Shown: piece by piece, positions 1-5,825 of the stretch
How positions within the stretch are numbered: position 1 is the stretch's first letter
How the letters are laid out: the number at the start of each line of letters is the position of its first letter
Source: Promethearchaeota archaeon
Lineage (GTDB): Archaea; Asgardarchaeota; Lokiarchaeia; Sigynarchaeales; SOKP01
DNA length: 9,895 nt
Direction of reading: 5' to 3'
Assembly (NCBI GenBank): GCA_004524425.1
Contig: SDNN01000099.1
Coordinates: forward strand, 1 to 9,895
Translations under genes and position numbers: made by a program
The notes under the pieces: model-generated
What the model was told of the DNA's origin: nothing
The model's database searches: none
What the model saw: the letters and a program-made list of their open reading frames with translations, nothing else

Positions 1-249
1 CTAAGACCTGATTCTGTTACGTGTCGGCGCCATTTGTGCACTGATGAAGTGATCCCATACTTAAACAAAATAGATCCCCCACTTGATGCCTTAATCATTA
101 CTCATTTTGGGTCATTCATGGATGGTCCCAGGTCGGAAATTAATCGGGTTCCGAGTCAAGTTATAAAATTTCAAGAACAAACCTCCATAAAAAAAGTGAT
201 TGCTGCAGAAGATGGATTGAAGATCAAATTATCTGATATCATAAAATAA
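1..249 (+). CDS. MBL-fold metallo-hydrolase, C-terminal fragment (5' end outside window)
   Basis: The frame is open from base 1 to the TAA at 247-249, giving 82 visible residues with no internal stop, so this is the 3' end of a gene that starts left of the window. A TTG at 34 could be read as a start, but it would cut off clearly continuous coding sequence. The segment has the look of the C-terminal part of metallo-beta-lactamase-fold hydrolases. A hydrophobic strand runs into the His of 'ALIITHFGSFMDGP', the position of a late metal-ligand His in many family members, and the end 'KVIAAEDGLKIKL' resembles the closing strands of archaeal MBL-fold proteins. The HxHxDH metal motif would lie outside the window, so substrate and reaction cannot be stated. 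It is convergent with the FAD dehydrogenase at 528-1946. Confidence 0.7.
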   Translation, partial: LRPDSVTCRRHLCTDEVIPYLNKIDPPLDALIITHFGSFMDGPRSEINRVPSQVIKFQEQTSIKKVIAAEDGLKIKLSDIIK

Positions 250-527
250 AATTTCAAACATGTTAGTACTACTAGAACATAAATAGCTTTATAACCTCAC
301 CTTTTTAAATCAGAATGTGTATATTTAATCAAGGAAGGAAAATTATGAACGTAATCTAGCGCACATTGGATTTCGCCCTCTATTAAACTCTTCTGAGTTT
401 AATTCTCTCCCTCATTTTATTTATTTGCTTGGGTTACGTTAACCTTCCAACTTTTTTACTTAAATCTAATCATATTGAAATTTTCAAAATTATTAACCTC
501 ATTCTTAAAGAATAATGTGAAAATTAA
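250..527. other. Convergent intergenic region
   Basis: This 278-base spacer separates two genes pointing at each other. It is AT-rich with pyrimidine-rich patches on the + strand around 366-420. An AAGGAAGG box at 331-338 precedes an ATG at 344, but that frame closes after four codons (ATG AAC GTA ATC TAG). The one structured element is the hairpin at 382-403, listed separately. I see no gene here. Confidence 0.6.
382..403. terminator. Perfect 9-bp hairpin between convergent genes, possible bidirectional terminator
   Basis: ATTAAACTC at 382-390 and GAGTTTAAT at 395-403 are exact inverse complements separated by the 4-base loop TTCT. The flanks are pyrimidine-rich on the + strand, with T-rich sequence from about 413. 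The hairpin lies between the 3' ends of convergent genes, so a role in ending transcripts or protecting 3' ends is plausible. Archaeal termination mostly relies on oligo-T tracts rather than hairpins, and the stem is AT-rich, so the function is uncertain. Confidence 0.3.
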
Positions 528-1946
528 TCAATCATGCTCATTAATTTTCTTTAAAATTCCTCGTGCCGCAATTATACCAGTTACAGCAGCACCGATAATT
601 CCTCGTGATAAGCCAGCTCCATCACCGGCAAAAAAAATATTTTTTATGGTTTTAGATTCTAAATAAGAATTAGTATCAACCCTCTTGGCGCTTCTCTTGA
701 ATTCTGGAGCATATAAGAGAGTGCTATTATTATTTACCCCTGGAATCACCTTGTCTAAAATCTCTAACCCTTCTATGATATCCTTTACGAATCGATAAGG
801 ATAAGCCATTGCAATATCACCTGGGGTAGCATTCTTTAATGTTGGTTGTACTGGATTCTTTTCTATTAAGGATATTCGAGAACGATGTCCTCTTTTTAGG
901 TCTCCAAGGGTTTGCACCAAGGGATTATATCCTCCAAGAATAGATGTTTGTTTTGAAATCGATCTTCCATATTCCGTAGTATCTTCAAGAGGAGATGTTA
1001 GTTTTTGACGGACGAGAAAGGCAAAATTACTATTCTCTGATTTACCATCAATCGTGAGCTGGTGGCCGTTCACACCCGCAATTTTTTTTTCATAGGTTTC
1101 TTTTACCACATAACCTTTATGATTAACACAGAACGTGCGAACAAAATCATTATATGTAGGGGTGATTATATGAAATTTCGGATCTCTTTGAATATGACAC
1201 ACTTCATCCATGATAATAGAAGGAACTTCGACACGAATCCCAATGTCTAATGGTTCATAAAAAGTTTTAATCTGAAGTTTTTCACATTGTTCGGCAAGCC
1301 ATACCATCCCCCATCTGCCGGGAGCTATTAACAAATAATCAAATTTTTCTTTTTTTTCCGTGTTATGATAAAGATTTCGTTCAGAATCAAATTCTTCTAT
1401 TTTTGTGTTGGGAATGAATTTTACATCATAATGTGAAATCAAGTAATTTTGAATGGATTTTATTACTTCCGGAGCTTTTTTTGATCCTAACAGTCTTTGC
1501 TTTATTGGTACAAATCTTATGTCGACAGCAGCACACTTTCTTCTTAATTGTTTTAATTTTTCTTTTTTACTTCTCTGAAGCGGGTCAAAAAGTTTATCTG
1601 GAGCACCATTCTTTAAAAAGAAATCATCTATTTCCTTAATCACCTCATCTACCTTAAGACCTGCTTCGCTACATAGTTGCCCCAAATTACCCCCAATATT
1701 TTTATTAAGATTTAGAATTCCTGATGAATAACAACCAGCACCCCCGATTCCACTCATGAGTTTGCATGGATCACATAAAGCGCATGCAAGCCCTTCATCA
1801 TTTATGGGACAATGTCTATTATCCACCTCAGGACCTTGATCATAGATTTTTATTTCAATATCCTTGTTGCCTAATTTACCCATTTCGTGTGCGGCAAATA
1901 ACCCGGCAGAACCTGCCCCTACTATTCCTACCTTAATTTGAGTCAT
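528..1946 (-). CDS. FAD-dependent dehydrogenase, COG2509-like
   Basis: The 472-residue product starts with a Rossmann dinucleotide-binding fold: GIVGAGSAG with G10, G12 and G15, then an acidic end of strand 2 near D36. The C-terminal FAD motif 'FFAGDGAG' is near residues 438-445 and is followed by a small-residue helix. Between them lies a Cys cluster, C46-x8-C55-x2-C58-x2-C61, followed by 'GIGGAGCYSSG' with C72. This cysteine-and-glycine signature is what I associate with the uncharacterised FAD-dependent dehydrogenases of COG2509. Whether the cysteines hold metal or act as redox thiols is not visible. The substrate is unknown and the protein should be cytoplasmic, as it has no signal peptide or membrane segment. 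The ATG at 1946 is preceded by no Shine-Dalgarno box, and a TATA-like box about 34 bases upstream implies a very short leader. No functional link to the ubiquitin genes is evident. Confidence 0.85.
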   Translation of the reverse strand: MTQIKVGIVGAGSAGLFAAHEMGKLGNKDIEIKIYDQGPEVDNRHCPINDEGLACALCDPCKLMSGIGGAGCYSSGILNLNKNIGGNLGQLCSEAGLKVDEVIKEIDDFFLKNGAPDKLFDPLQRSKKEKLKQLRRKCAAVDIRFVPIKQRLLGSKKAPEVIKSIQNYLISHYDVKFIPNTKIEEFDSERNLYHNTEKKEKFDYLLIAPGRWGMVWLAEQCEKLQIKTFYEPLDIGIRVEVPSIIMDEVCHIQRDPKFHIITPTYNDFVRTFCVNHKGYVVKETYEKKIAGVNGHQLTIDGKSENSNFAFLVRQKLTSPLEDTTEYGRSISKQTSILGGYNPLVQTLGDLKRGHRSRISLIEKNPVQPTLKNATPGDIAMAYPYRFVKDIIEGLEILDKVIPGVNNNSTLLYAPEFKRSAKRVDTNSYLESKTIKNIFFAGDGAGLSRGIIGAAVTGIIAARGILKKINEHD

Positions 1947-1957
1947 GCTTGTGTTAA

Positions 1958-1973
1958 TATTGTGTTTACAATA
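1958..1973. promoter_or_regulatory. 16-bp inverted repeat over the predicted transcription start, candidate operator
   Basis: TATTGT at 1958-1963 and ACAATA at 1968-1973 form a perfect 6-bp dyad around GTTT. A direct repeat of TGTGTT (1950-1955 and 1961-1966) overlaps it with an 11-base period, about one helical turn. The site sits between the TATA box and the ATG of the FAD dehydrogenase gene, where a bound repressor would block initiation. No regulator gene lies beside it, and an AT-rich background makes short dyads common. Confidence 0.3.
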
Positions 1974-1975
1974 AA

Positions 1976-1985
1976 TTATATTTAA
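1976..1985 (-). promoter_or_regulatory. TATA box of the FAD dehydrogenase gene
   Basis: Read on the minus strand this is TTAAATATAA, close to the archaeal TATA consensus. Its centre is about 34 bases upstream of the ATG at 1946, which predicts a start of transcription near 1955 and a leader of about ten bases. That fits the absence of a Shine-Dalgarno sequence. Confidence 0.4.
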
Positions 1986-2016
1986 TGATTAGATTCTATT
2001 AAAATCTAAAAATATT

Positions 2017-2166
2017 TCATGTATCATTGAATTCTTTCTCTTCATTAATTTTAAAGTAGAGGATTTTTTCGTTAGGAGGTTTTTTTTGGATTATTATTTT
2101 CTCTTTTGTTCCAATAATGGTTGGTTGAGGTCCCTCATATGAAGATTTATCTTTATTTTTACCCAT
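2017..2166 (-). CDS. Small hypothetical protein, 49 residues
   Basis: A 49-codon frame runs from ATG at 2166 to TGA at 2017. GAAGG (2175-2171 on the minus strand) sits four bases before the ATG as a plausible Shine-Dalgarno box. The product is strongly charged and Lys-rich, beginning MGKNKDKSSYEGPQP and with a beta-prone middle 'KIIIQKKPPNEKILYFKIN'. It has no Cys, membrane segment or signal peptide, and I recognise no family. It lies 70 bases upstream of the FAD dehydrogenase gene on the same strand and is divergent from the longin-GTPase gene, so it fills what would otherwise be a 406-base gap. The ribosome-binding box and coding-like codon composition support it; the short length keeps confidence moderate. 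Confidence 0.5.
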   Translation of the reverse strand: MGKNKDKSSYEGPQPTIIGTKEKIIIQKKPPNEKILYFKINEEKEFNDT

Positions 2167-2308
2167 GATGCCTTCAATTAGATTAATTTAAAAAATTTTA
2201 CTGAAATTCGATTTATTTTTCCAAATATCATTTTTTAAAAAGATATATTTAGATTTAAATAAAGCCCATACTTAAATAAGTACTTCCAATTTAAATTAAA
2301 ATTAAAAA

Positions 2309-2317
2309 TTATAAAAA
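2309..2317 (+). promoter_or_regulatory. TATA box upstream of the longin-GTPase and conjugation genes
   Basis: TTATAAAAA lies about 40 bases before the ATG at 2353 and is preceded by a purine-rich stretch that could serve as a BRE. This geometry predicts a transcription start near 2338-2340 and a leader of roughly 13 bases. A second, perfect TTTAAATA box at 2254-2261 could give a longer leader. The divergent small gene at 2017-2166 shares this AT-rich region. Confidence 0.4.
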
Positions 2318-2352
2318 ATACTTTAGTAAAGAATATTAATATTTAAACAAGA

Positions 2353-3249
2353 ATGATATCCAGAATTTTTATCATAGCTACAGGCGGCGTGCTATGCTAT
2401 TCAAAAAATTATTCAAGAAATAAAACTGATCAAAAAATTGCTGAGGATGATTTAATTGGTGGATTTCTCAATGCTATAAGTAGCTTTGCTAAAGAAACTA
2501 AAGTTGGAGAAGTACGTTCATTAAATTTTAGAAATTATAACTTTATTTATTCTTATGACGAAGAATTTGGTTGCATGTTCATAATCGTAATTGATATTAA
2601 TGATCTAGAAGAAGATGCTAGAGCTAAGCTTGAATCAATGAAAAATGAATTTCTCACCAGATACAGAAGCTCTTTAAAAAATTTTAAAGGTTTGGTCTCA
2701 GAATTCGATGATTTTGATAATTACGTTGAAGAAAAAATGTATATCCCACCCAAAATTCTATTAGTAGGCGAGAATGGCGTTGGTAAATCTACAATATTAG
2801 ATCTTTTTCCAGGTGAAACTATAATAGAGTTGGACGAAGATCTTGTAGAAATTATTCAAAAGCCTATAAAAATAACTGGTCTGGCAAATATAAAGGAATT
2901 TACTTTAAGAGAAATAGATTTGAAGGAATTAATAGATAAATCTAAGCTTTATAGACCCCTTTTAAATTCCGTTGATATAATCTTATTGGTGACAGACTCA
3001 GGAGCAAATAACTTATCACGAACGAAACGATATTATTCCTTATTAAAACCCTTAGTAAAAAGAGCTGATTTTTATCTGATTGCAAACTTTCAGGATTCAA
3101 AAGAATCTGCATTTGAACCAAAAAAAATTAAAAAATTATTTGATGATCTAGAGATTTTAGGATTCTCTGCAGTTCAAAAGGATTCGAAAGAGAAATTCAT
3201 TTCGTTCACGAAAAAAATTTTAAAGAAATCAGTTTTAGAAAAATTATGA
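2353..3249 (+). CDS. Longin domain - small GTPase-like fusion protein
   Basis: The 298-residue protein has two parts. Residues 1 to about 110 look like a longin-type alpha/beta domain of the Asgard kind: a hydrophobic first strand, then 'DDLIGGFLNAISSFAKE', 'NFRNYNFIYSYDEEF' and a long C-terminal helix. Residues 132-298 form a Ras/Arf-like G domain. The P-loop G139-ENGVG-K145-S146 is intact. G3 reads D189-L-K-E192, with Glu in place of the DxxG glycine. G4 reads N245-F-Q-D248, with Phe in place of Lys. A G5-like S272-A273 is present. ATP/GTP binding is therefore plausible, but guanine specificity and switch chemistry may be altered. Longin domains in eukaryotes act in vesicle trafficking and on membranes. 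It heads a co-directional row with the JAMM, E1 and E2 genes (54 bases to the next), which suggests a shared role. The ATG lacks a Shine-Dalgarno box. The architecture is clear; the cellular role is inference. Confidence 0.8.
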   Translation: MISRIFIIATGGVLCYSKNYSRNKTDQKIAEDDLIGGFLNAISSFAKETKVGEVRSLNFRNYNFIYSYDEEFGCMFIIVIDINDLEEDARAKLESMKNEFLTRYRSSLKNFKGLVSEFDDFDNYVEEKMYIPPKILLVGENGVGKSTILDLFPGETIIELDEDLVEIIQKPIKITGLANIKEFTLREIDLKELIDKSKLYRPLLNSVDIILLVTDSGANNLSRTKRYYSLLKPLVKRADFYLIANFQDSKESAFEPKKIKKLFDDLEILGFSAVQKDSKEKFISFTKKILKKSVLEKL

Positions 3250-3303
3250 GCAAATATTTACATTAATGTATAAGTTGACTAATAAATGATTATTTAAATT
3301 AAA

Positions 3304-3804
3304 ATGAAAGCTGAAAATAAGACTTTTCCAGTTTATATTTACGAAAAGGTATTAAATCAGATAATCTCTTTATGTAAAAATTCTGAAAATGAAATCATGG
3401 GCGAACTAATCGGAAATGTATTTAAACATGATTTTCAAAAGTATATTATTATTAAAGATTTGCTCTACATTGAAGGTGCGATTCATAGCCATAAATTTTC
3501 AACATCCATTATAGAGGGGACTCTTGGGCAATATGACATGAAATTTAATGAAATAAGGGATAAAAAAGGAGATAAAAACTTACTACGTGTGGGATGGTGG
3601 CATTCCCATCCGAATTTCGGTTGTTTTTTAAGTAGTGTTGATATAATCACCCAAAAAGAGATTTTTCCCGCTTCGCATGAAGTTGCTTTAGTAATTGATC
3701 CCATTAATGATGATCTTAAATTTTTTACATTAGATGATAAACTAACAAAAGGGTATAGAGCAGTAGATTATGCTGTAATAACCAGCTTAGAATCAAATCC
3801 ATAA
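3304..3804 (+). CDS. Rpn11/JAB1-like JAMM (MPN+) isopeptidase
   Basis: The 166-residue protein is a single MPN domain with a complete zinc-peptidase signature. The catalytic Glu is E30 in 'NEIMGELIG', and 'GWWHSHPNFGCFLSSVD' gives H100-S-H102-x7-S110-x2-D113, exactly the JAMM spacing. The surrounding residues closely echo eukaryotic Rpn11 (HSHPxFGCWLS). A second HSH at 61-63 is not followed by S-x2-D and is not the active site. In the known families this enzyme cleaves (iso)peptide bonds after a Gly-Gly terminus. Here the obvious tasks are trimming the precursor at 5463-5726, which ends GG-KIE, and removing the modifier from targets. It lacks the C-terminal extension of proteasomal Rpn11. It is 27 bases upstream of the E1 gene. 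The ATG has no Shine-Dalgarno box. Confidence 0.93.
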   Translation: MKAENKTFPVYIYEKVLNQIISLCKNSENEIMGELIGNVFKHDFQKYIIIKDLLYIEGAIHSHKFSTSIIEGTLGQYDMKFNEIRDKKGDKNLLRVGWWHSHPNFGCFLSSVDIITQKEIFPASHEVALVIDPINDDLKFFTLDDKLTKGYRAVDYAVITSLESNP

Positions 3805-3831
3805 ATTATAGAATGATTTATTATATTAACA

Positions 3832-4713
3832 ATGTCCAATCATGAAAAAGAAAGTGATGAAATAGACATCCTGGAAAAAACCTCTATAGATAATGATAAA
3901 TATGATCGACAAAAGAGAATAGCCGGTTGGGATCAAGATAAAGTATCAAATTCAACAGTAATGATAATTGGAGCAGGTGCGACGGGAAATGAAGTAGTAA
4001 AAAATCTTATTCTTACTGGAATCGGTAAGATAATCCTCATTGATTATGATGTAATTGAAAAATCAAATTTAAATCGCTGTATTCTTTTTTCCATGAAAAT
4101 TAATGCTAATAGAAAATATAAAGTGGATGTTATAAAGGAGATAGCCAAAAAAATAAACCCTGATATAAAGATTGATACCTATAAAGAAGATATTAATGAT
4201 GTTGATAAAAATCTTTATAAACAATCAGATGTTATCTGCTCTTGCCTTGACAATATTGAGGCGCGTCTTCAAGCGAATAATTATGCCTACTACTATGGAA
4301 TTCCATTCATAGATTCTGGTATTGATAGATATTACGGAACAGTTCAGGCAGTTTATTCGGGAGTTAAAAATGCTCCTTGCTTGCAATGTGGAATTACAGG
4401 AATGGATTTAGATATGATGTGGCAAAAATTTTCATGTACTGGTGAAGAATTAACATCTGAAGATGGGTCAACGATTGGAAAAATAGCTACCATTATTAGC
4501 ACAACAGCCATTATTGGGGGCATACAGTCCCATCAAGTATTGACTTTTATATTAGGTTTGGATTATTTTAAAAGTACTGGTAAATGGAATCCCCATATAG
4601 GGATTCCGCTCATTGGAAAACAGCTGAATTATAATGGATTAACTAATAAATTTGAAATTATTAAAAAAATTAAAAATGAAAATTGTTGGGTCTGTTCCCA
4701 TGTTAAAGAATAA
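3832..4713 (+). CDS. Ubiquitin-activating E1-like enzyme (ThiF/MoeB/UBA fold)
   Basis: The 293-residue protein has one adenylation domain preceded by an acidic tail of about 22 residues. The 'YDRQKRIAGWDQ' opening is typical of E1/MoeB proteins. The ATP loop is G47-A-G49-A-T-G52, followed by 'DYDVIEKSNLNRCILF' (S78-N79-L80-N81-R82), where the usual Gln after Arg is Cys83, and 'CLDNIEAR' near D140. C183-x2-C186 and C285-x2-C288 form a zinc site. The catalytic thiol is probably C202 in 'FSCTGEE', matching the Cys-Thr of eukaryotic UBA3-type enzymes. There is no second adenylation half and no C-terminal ubiquitin-fold E2-recruiting domain, so it should act as a homodimer like MoeB or UBA5. It activates the C-terminal Gly of the modifier and passes it to the E2. 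Spacing of 27 bases after the JAMM gene suggests co-transcription. Confidence 0.92.
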   Translation: MSNHEKESDEIDILEKTSIDNDKYDRQKRIAGWDQDKVSNSTVMIIGAGATGNEVVKNLILTGIGKIILIDYDVIEKSNLNRCILFSMKINANRKYKVDVIKEIAKKINPDIKIDTYKEDINDVDKNLYKQSDVICSCLDNIEARLQANNYAYYYGIPFIDSGIDRYYGTVQAVYSGVKNAPCLQCGITGMDLDMMWQKFSCTGEELTSEDGSTIGKIATIISTTAIIGGIQSHQVLTFILGLDYFKSTGKWNPHIGIPLIGKQLNYNGLTNKFEIIKKIKNENCWVCSHVKE

Positions 4714-4785
4714 AAAATAAAAACTAACTATTTCATTATTAAAAGTAAGAATTATTATTGAAAGCGAGTTTGAAAAAATCTTTTC

Positions 4786-4795
4786 TAATTTAATA
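4786..4795 (+). promoter_or_regulatory. Weak TATA-like box upstream of the E2 gene
   Basis: TAATTTAATA lies in the 121-base gap after the E1 gene. Its centre is about 27 bases before position 4818, which would place a transcription start just ahead of the Shine-Dalgarno box at 4821. The match to consensus is modest in an AT-rich gap, so the E2 gene may equally be read through from upstream. Confidence 0.25.
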
Positions 4796-4820
4796 CAAAA
4801 AAATGTATCAAATTATATAT

Positions 4821-4826
4821 GAGGTG
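4821..4826 (+). promoter_or_regulatory. Shine-Dalgarno box of the E2 gene
   Basis: GAGGTG eight bases before the ATG at 4835 is complementary to the archaeal 16S 3' end (CACCUC). It fixes the E2 start and is the only clear ribosome-binding box among the four + strand genes of this cluster. Confidence 0.7.
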
Positions 4827-4834
4827 GATTAACC

Positions 4835-5401
4835 ATGAGTCCAGAGTTGCCTTTAGAGATATGGAAGGATCGCCTCCAAAATGAGATAGAAAATTTAAAA
4901 AACCTTGAGGTGATAGAGGAAGATTCAATTTTACGTGAAAAAAATAGCATGGAAATGATGATCACTATAAAAGCCTTAGGGTTTGCATTAAAAGAAGATA
5001 GTGAGGGTTTAGACATGCTTCCTGTAAATGATCACCGAGTTTTCATAAAAATAAATCGTTCCTTTCCTTATCCTGGGGGTATCGATTTTGCTTGGAACTC
5101 AAATATTTTCCATCCCAACATACATCCGTTAGAACTCCCAAGCGGAGAAGATGGTACGGGATACATCTGCCTCAATCTACTTAAGAAATGGTCTCGTTTA
5201 ACTGATTTGGAAACCACAATAAAAGCGTTAAAATTGTTAGTAGAAAATCCAAATCCAGATGATCCACTAAATTATGAATTGTGTCTAGAGGCTGCTAAGT
5301 TTTTCAAGATAAATACGATGGAAGATCTAAGAAGCCAATTTGGTATTGAAGAAAAACAAGAAAAAGAGGATACTGATGATATCATCATCATTGATGATTA
5401 A
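4835..5401 (+). CDS. Ubiquitin-conjugating E2-like enzyme
   Basis: The 188-residue protein has a UBC fold. An N-terminal amphipathic helix (about 8-24) leads to the strand 'HRVFIKINRSFPYPGG', then H93-P94-N95, the catalytic C112 in 'GYICLNLL', W119, and a near-canonical 'NPNPDDPLN' at 138-146. N95 matches the HPN Asn that stabilises the transition state in eukaryotic E2s. H93 to C112 spans 19 residues against about 10 in typical E2s, so a Gly/acidic insert of about nine residues lies next to the active site. Residues 171-188 form an acidic tail closing with four Ile between Asp pairs, resembling a SUMO-interacting motif. The role is to accept the modifier from the E1 and hand it to targets or an E3. 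The gene is convergent with the modifier gene. Confidence 0.93.
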   Translation: MSPELPLEIWKDRLQNEIENLKNLEVIEEDSILREKNSMEMMITIKALGFALKEDSEGLDMLPVNDHRVFIKINRSFPYPGGIDFAWNSNIFHPNIHPLELPSGEDGTGYICLNLLKKWSRLTDLETTIKALKLLVENPNPDDPLNYELCLEAAKFFKINTMEDLRSQFGIEEKQEKEDTDDIIIIDD

Positions 5402-5443
5402 TTTTTCAGATAATCAAGAAAGAATTATAAATATTTGAGGGAA

Positions 5444-5458
5444 TTTTTTCATAAAAAA
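5444..5458. terminator. Back-to-back oligo-T tracts, bidirectional terminator
   Basis: T6 at 5444-5449 on the + strand and A6 at 5453-5458 (T6 on the - strand) lie three bases apart in the 61-base gap between the convergent E2 and modifier genes. Archaeal RNA polymerase terminates at oligo-T without a hairpin, so this would stop both transcripts. The tracts are short, which limits certainty. Confidence 0.45.
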
Positions 5459-5462
5459 CAAT

Positions 5463-5726
5463 TTATTCGATTTTTCCTCCTATTACCCTTGCCCATAAAG
5501 CTAACTTATCATTTTCTTTTAATCCAAATTTATGAACAGCATCAGCAACGGTAATGTTTGGAGGTAATTCTTGACCATTCAAGACTAATGTGTAAGAACG
5601 TTGTTCAACACTTATTATGCCCATGTGTTTAATTATAATATCAACGATCTTTTCTATCACATGATGCTCTTTAACATCTAATTTTATTAATTTACCAGTC
5701 CGGCTATCTTCTACTGATATTTTCAT
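5463..5726 (-). CDS. Ubiquitin-like modifier precursor (beta-grasp, C-terminal GG-KIE)
   Basis: The 87-residue product has the size and pattern of a beta-grasp modifier: a beta-hairpin (1-19), a helix (23-35), 'YTLVLNGQELPPNITVADA' matching the Ile44-patch strand and following turn of ubiquitin, and the end 'KLALWARVIGGKIE'. Gly83-Gly84 are followed by Lys-Ile-Glu, so the precursor must lose three residues before activation; the Rpn11-like JAMM of the same cluster is the natural processor. Arg80 stands at the place of ubiquitin Arg72, which matters for E1 recognition. Aligning by the GQxL turn puts Gln52 at Lys48 and Glu71 at Lys63, so these chain-forming lysines look absent, though K70 and K74 are near. 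The ATG at 5726 is preceded by AGGGA and by a TATA box. It follows the RING-like gene by 99 bases on the same strand. Confidence 0.9.
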   Translation of the reverse strand: MKISVEDSRTGKLIKLDVKEHHVIEKIVDIIIKHMGIISVEQRSYTLVLNGQELPPNITVADAVHKFGLKENDKLALWARVIGGKIE

Positions 5727-5746
5727 GAATATTTCCCTTTCTTTAG

Positions 5747-5760
5747 TTTATAATTAAATA
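5747..5760 (-). promoter_or_regulatory. TATA box of the ubiquitin-like modifier gene
   Basis: The minus strand reads TATTTAATTATAAA, centred about 28 bases before the ATG at 5726. This predicts transcription starting a few bases ahead of the ATG. It would let the modifier be expressed independently of the RING-like gene upstream, as expected for a product needed in larger amounts than its enzymes. Confidence 0.4.
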
Positions 5761-5825
5761 TCTTTGTTAAAAATTTTTAGTTTTCTCTCTTTTTAAAATA
5801 ATCCCTCAGATGGTTAGACAATGAA

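Noticed and set aside
344..358. ATG behind a good AAGGAAGG box
   Set aside because: The frame stops after four codons and no conserved content follows.
475..1639. Three + strand open frames (475-666, 1062-1250, 1433-1639)
   Set aside because: All but the first 50 or so bases of them lie antisense within the clearly real FAD dehydrogenase gene, and they show no family signature.
2225..2246. Imperfect AT palindrome, ATATC and GATAT arms around T and A runs
   Set aside because: It needs a bulged base and is made only of A/T runs in a very AT-rich promoter region, so chance is likely.
3483..3704. 73-codon minus frame
   Set aside because: It is antisense to the JAMM gene over its catalytic motif; the Rpn11-like reading is unambiguous.
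4793..4814. ATACA and TGTAT arms around an A run upstream of E2
   Set aside because: A 5-bp AT stem is too weak to claim as a hairpin or operator.
4813..5016. 67-codon minus frame
   Set aside because: It is antisense to the start of the E2 gene and covers its Shine-Dalgarno box.
3304..5726. Bacterial-type sulfur-carrier (ThiS/MoaD with ThiF/MoeB) system as an alternative reading
   Set aside because: The presence of an E2 with HPN and Cys, and of an E1 with a Cys-Thr active site, together with a masked Gly-Gly end, indicates protein conjugation rather than cofactor sulfur transfer.
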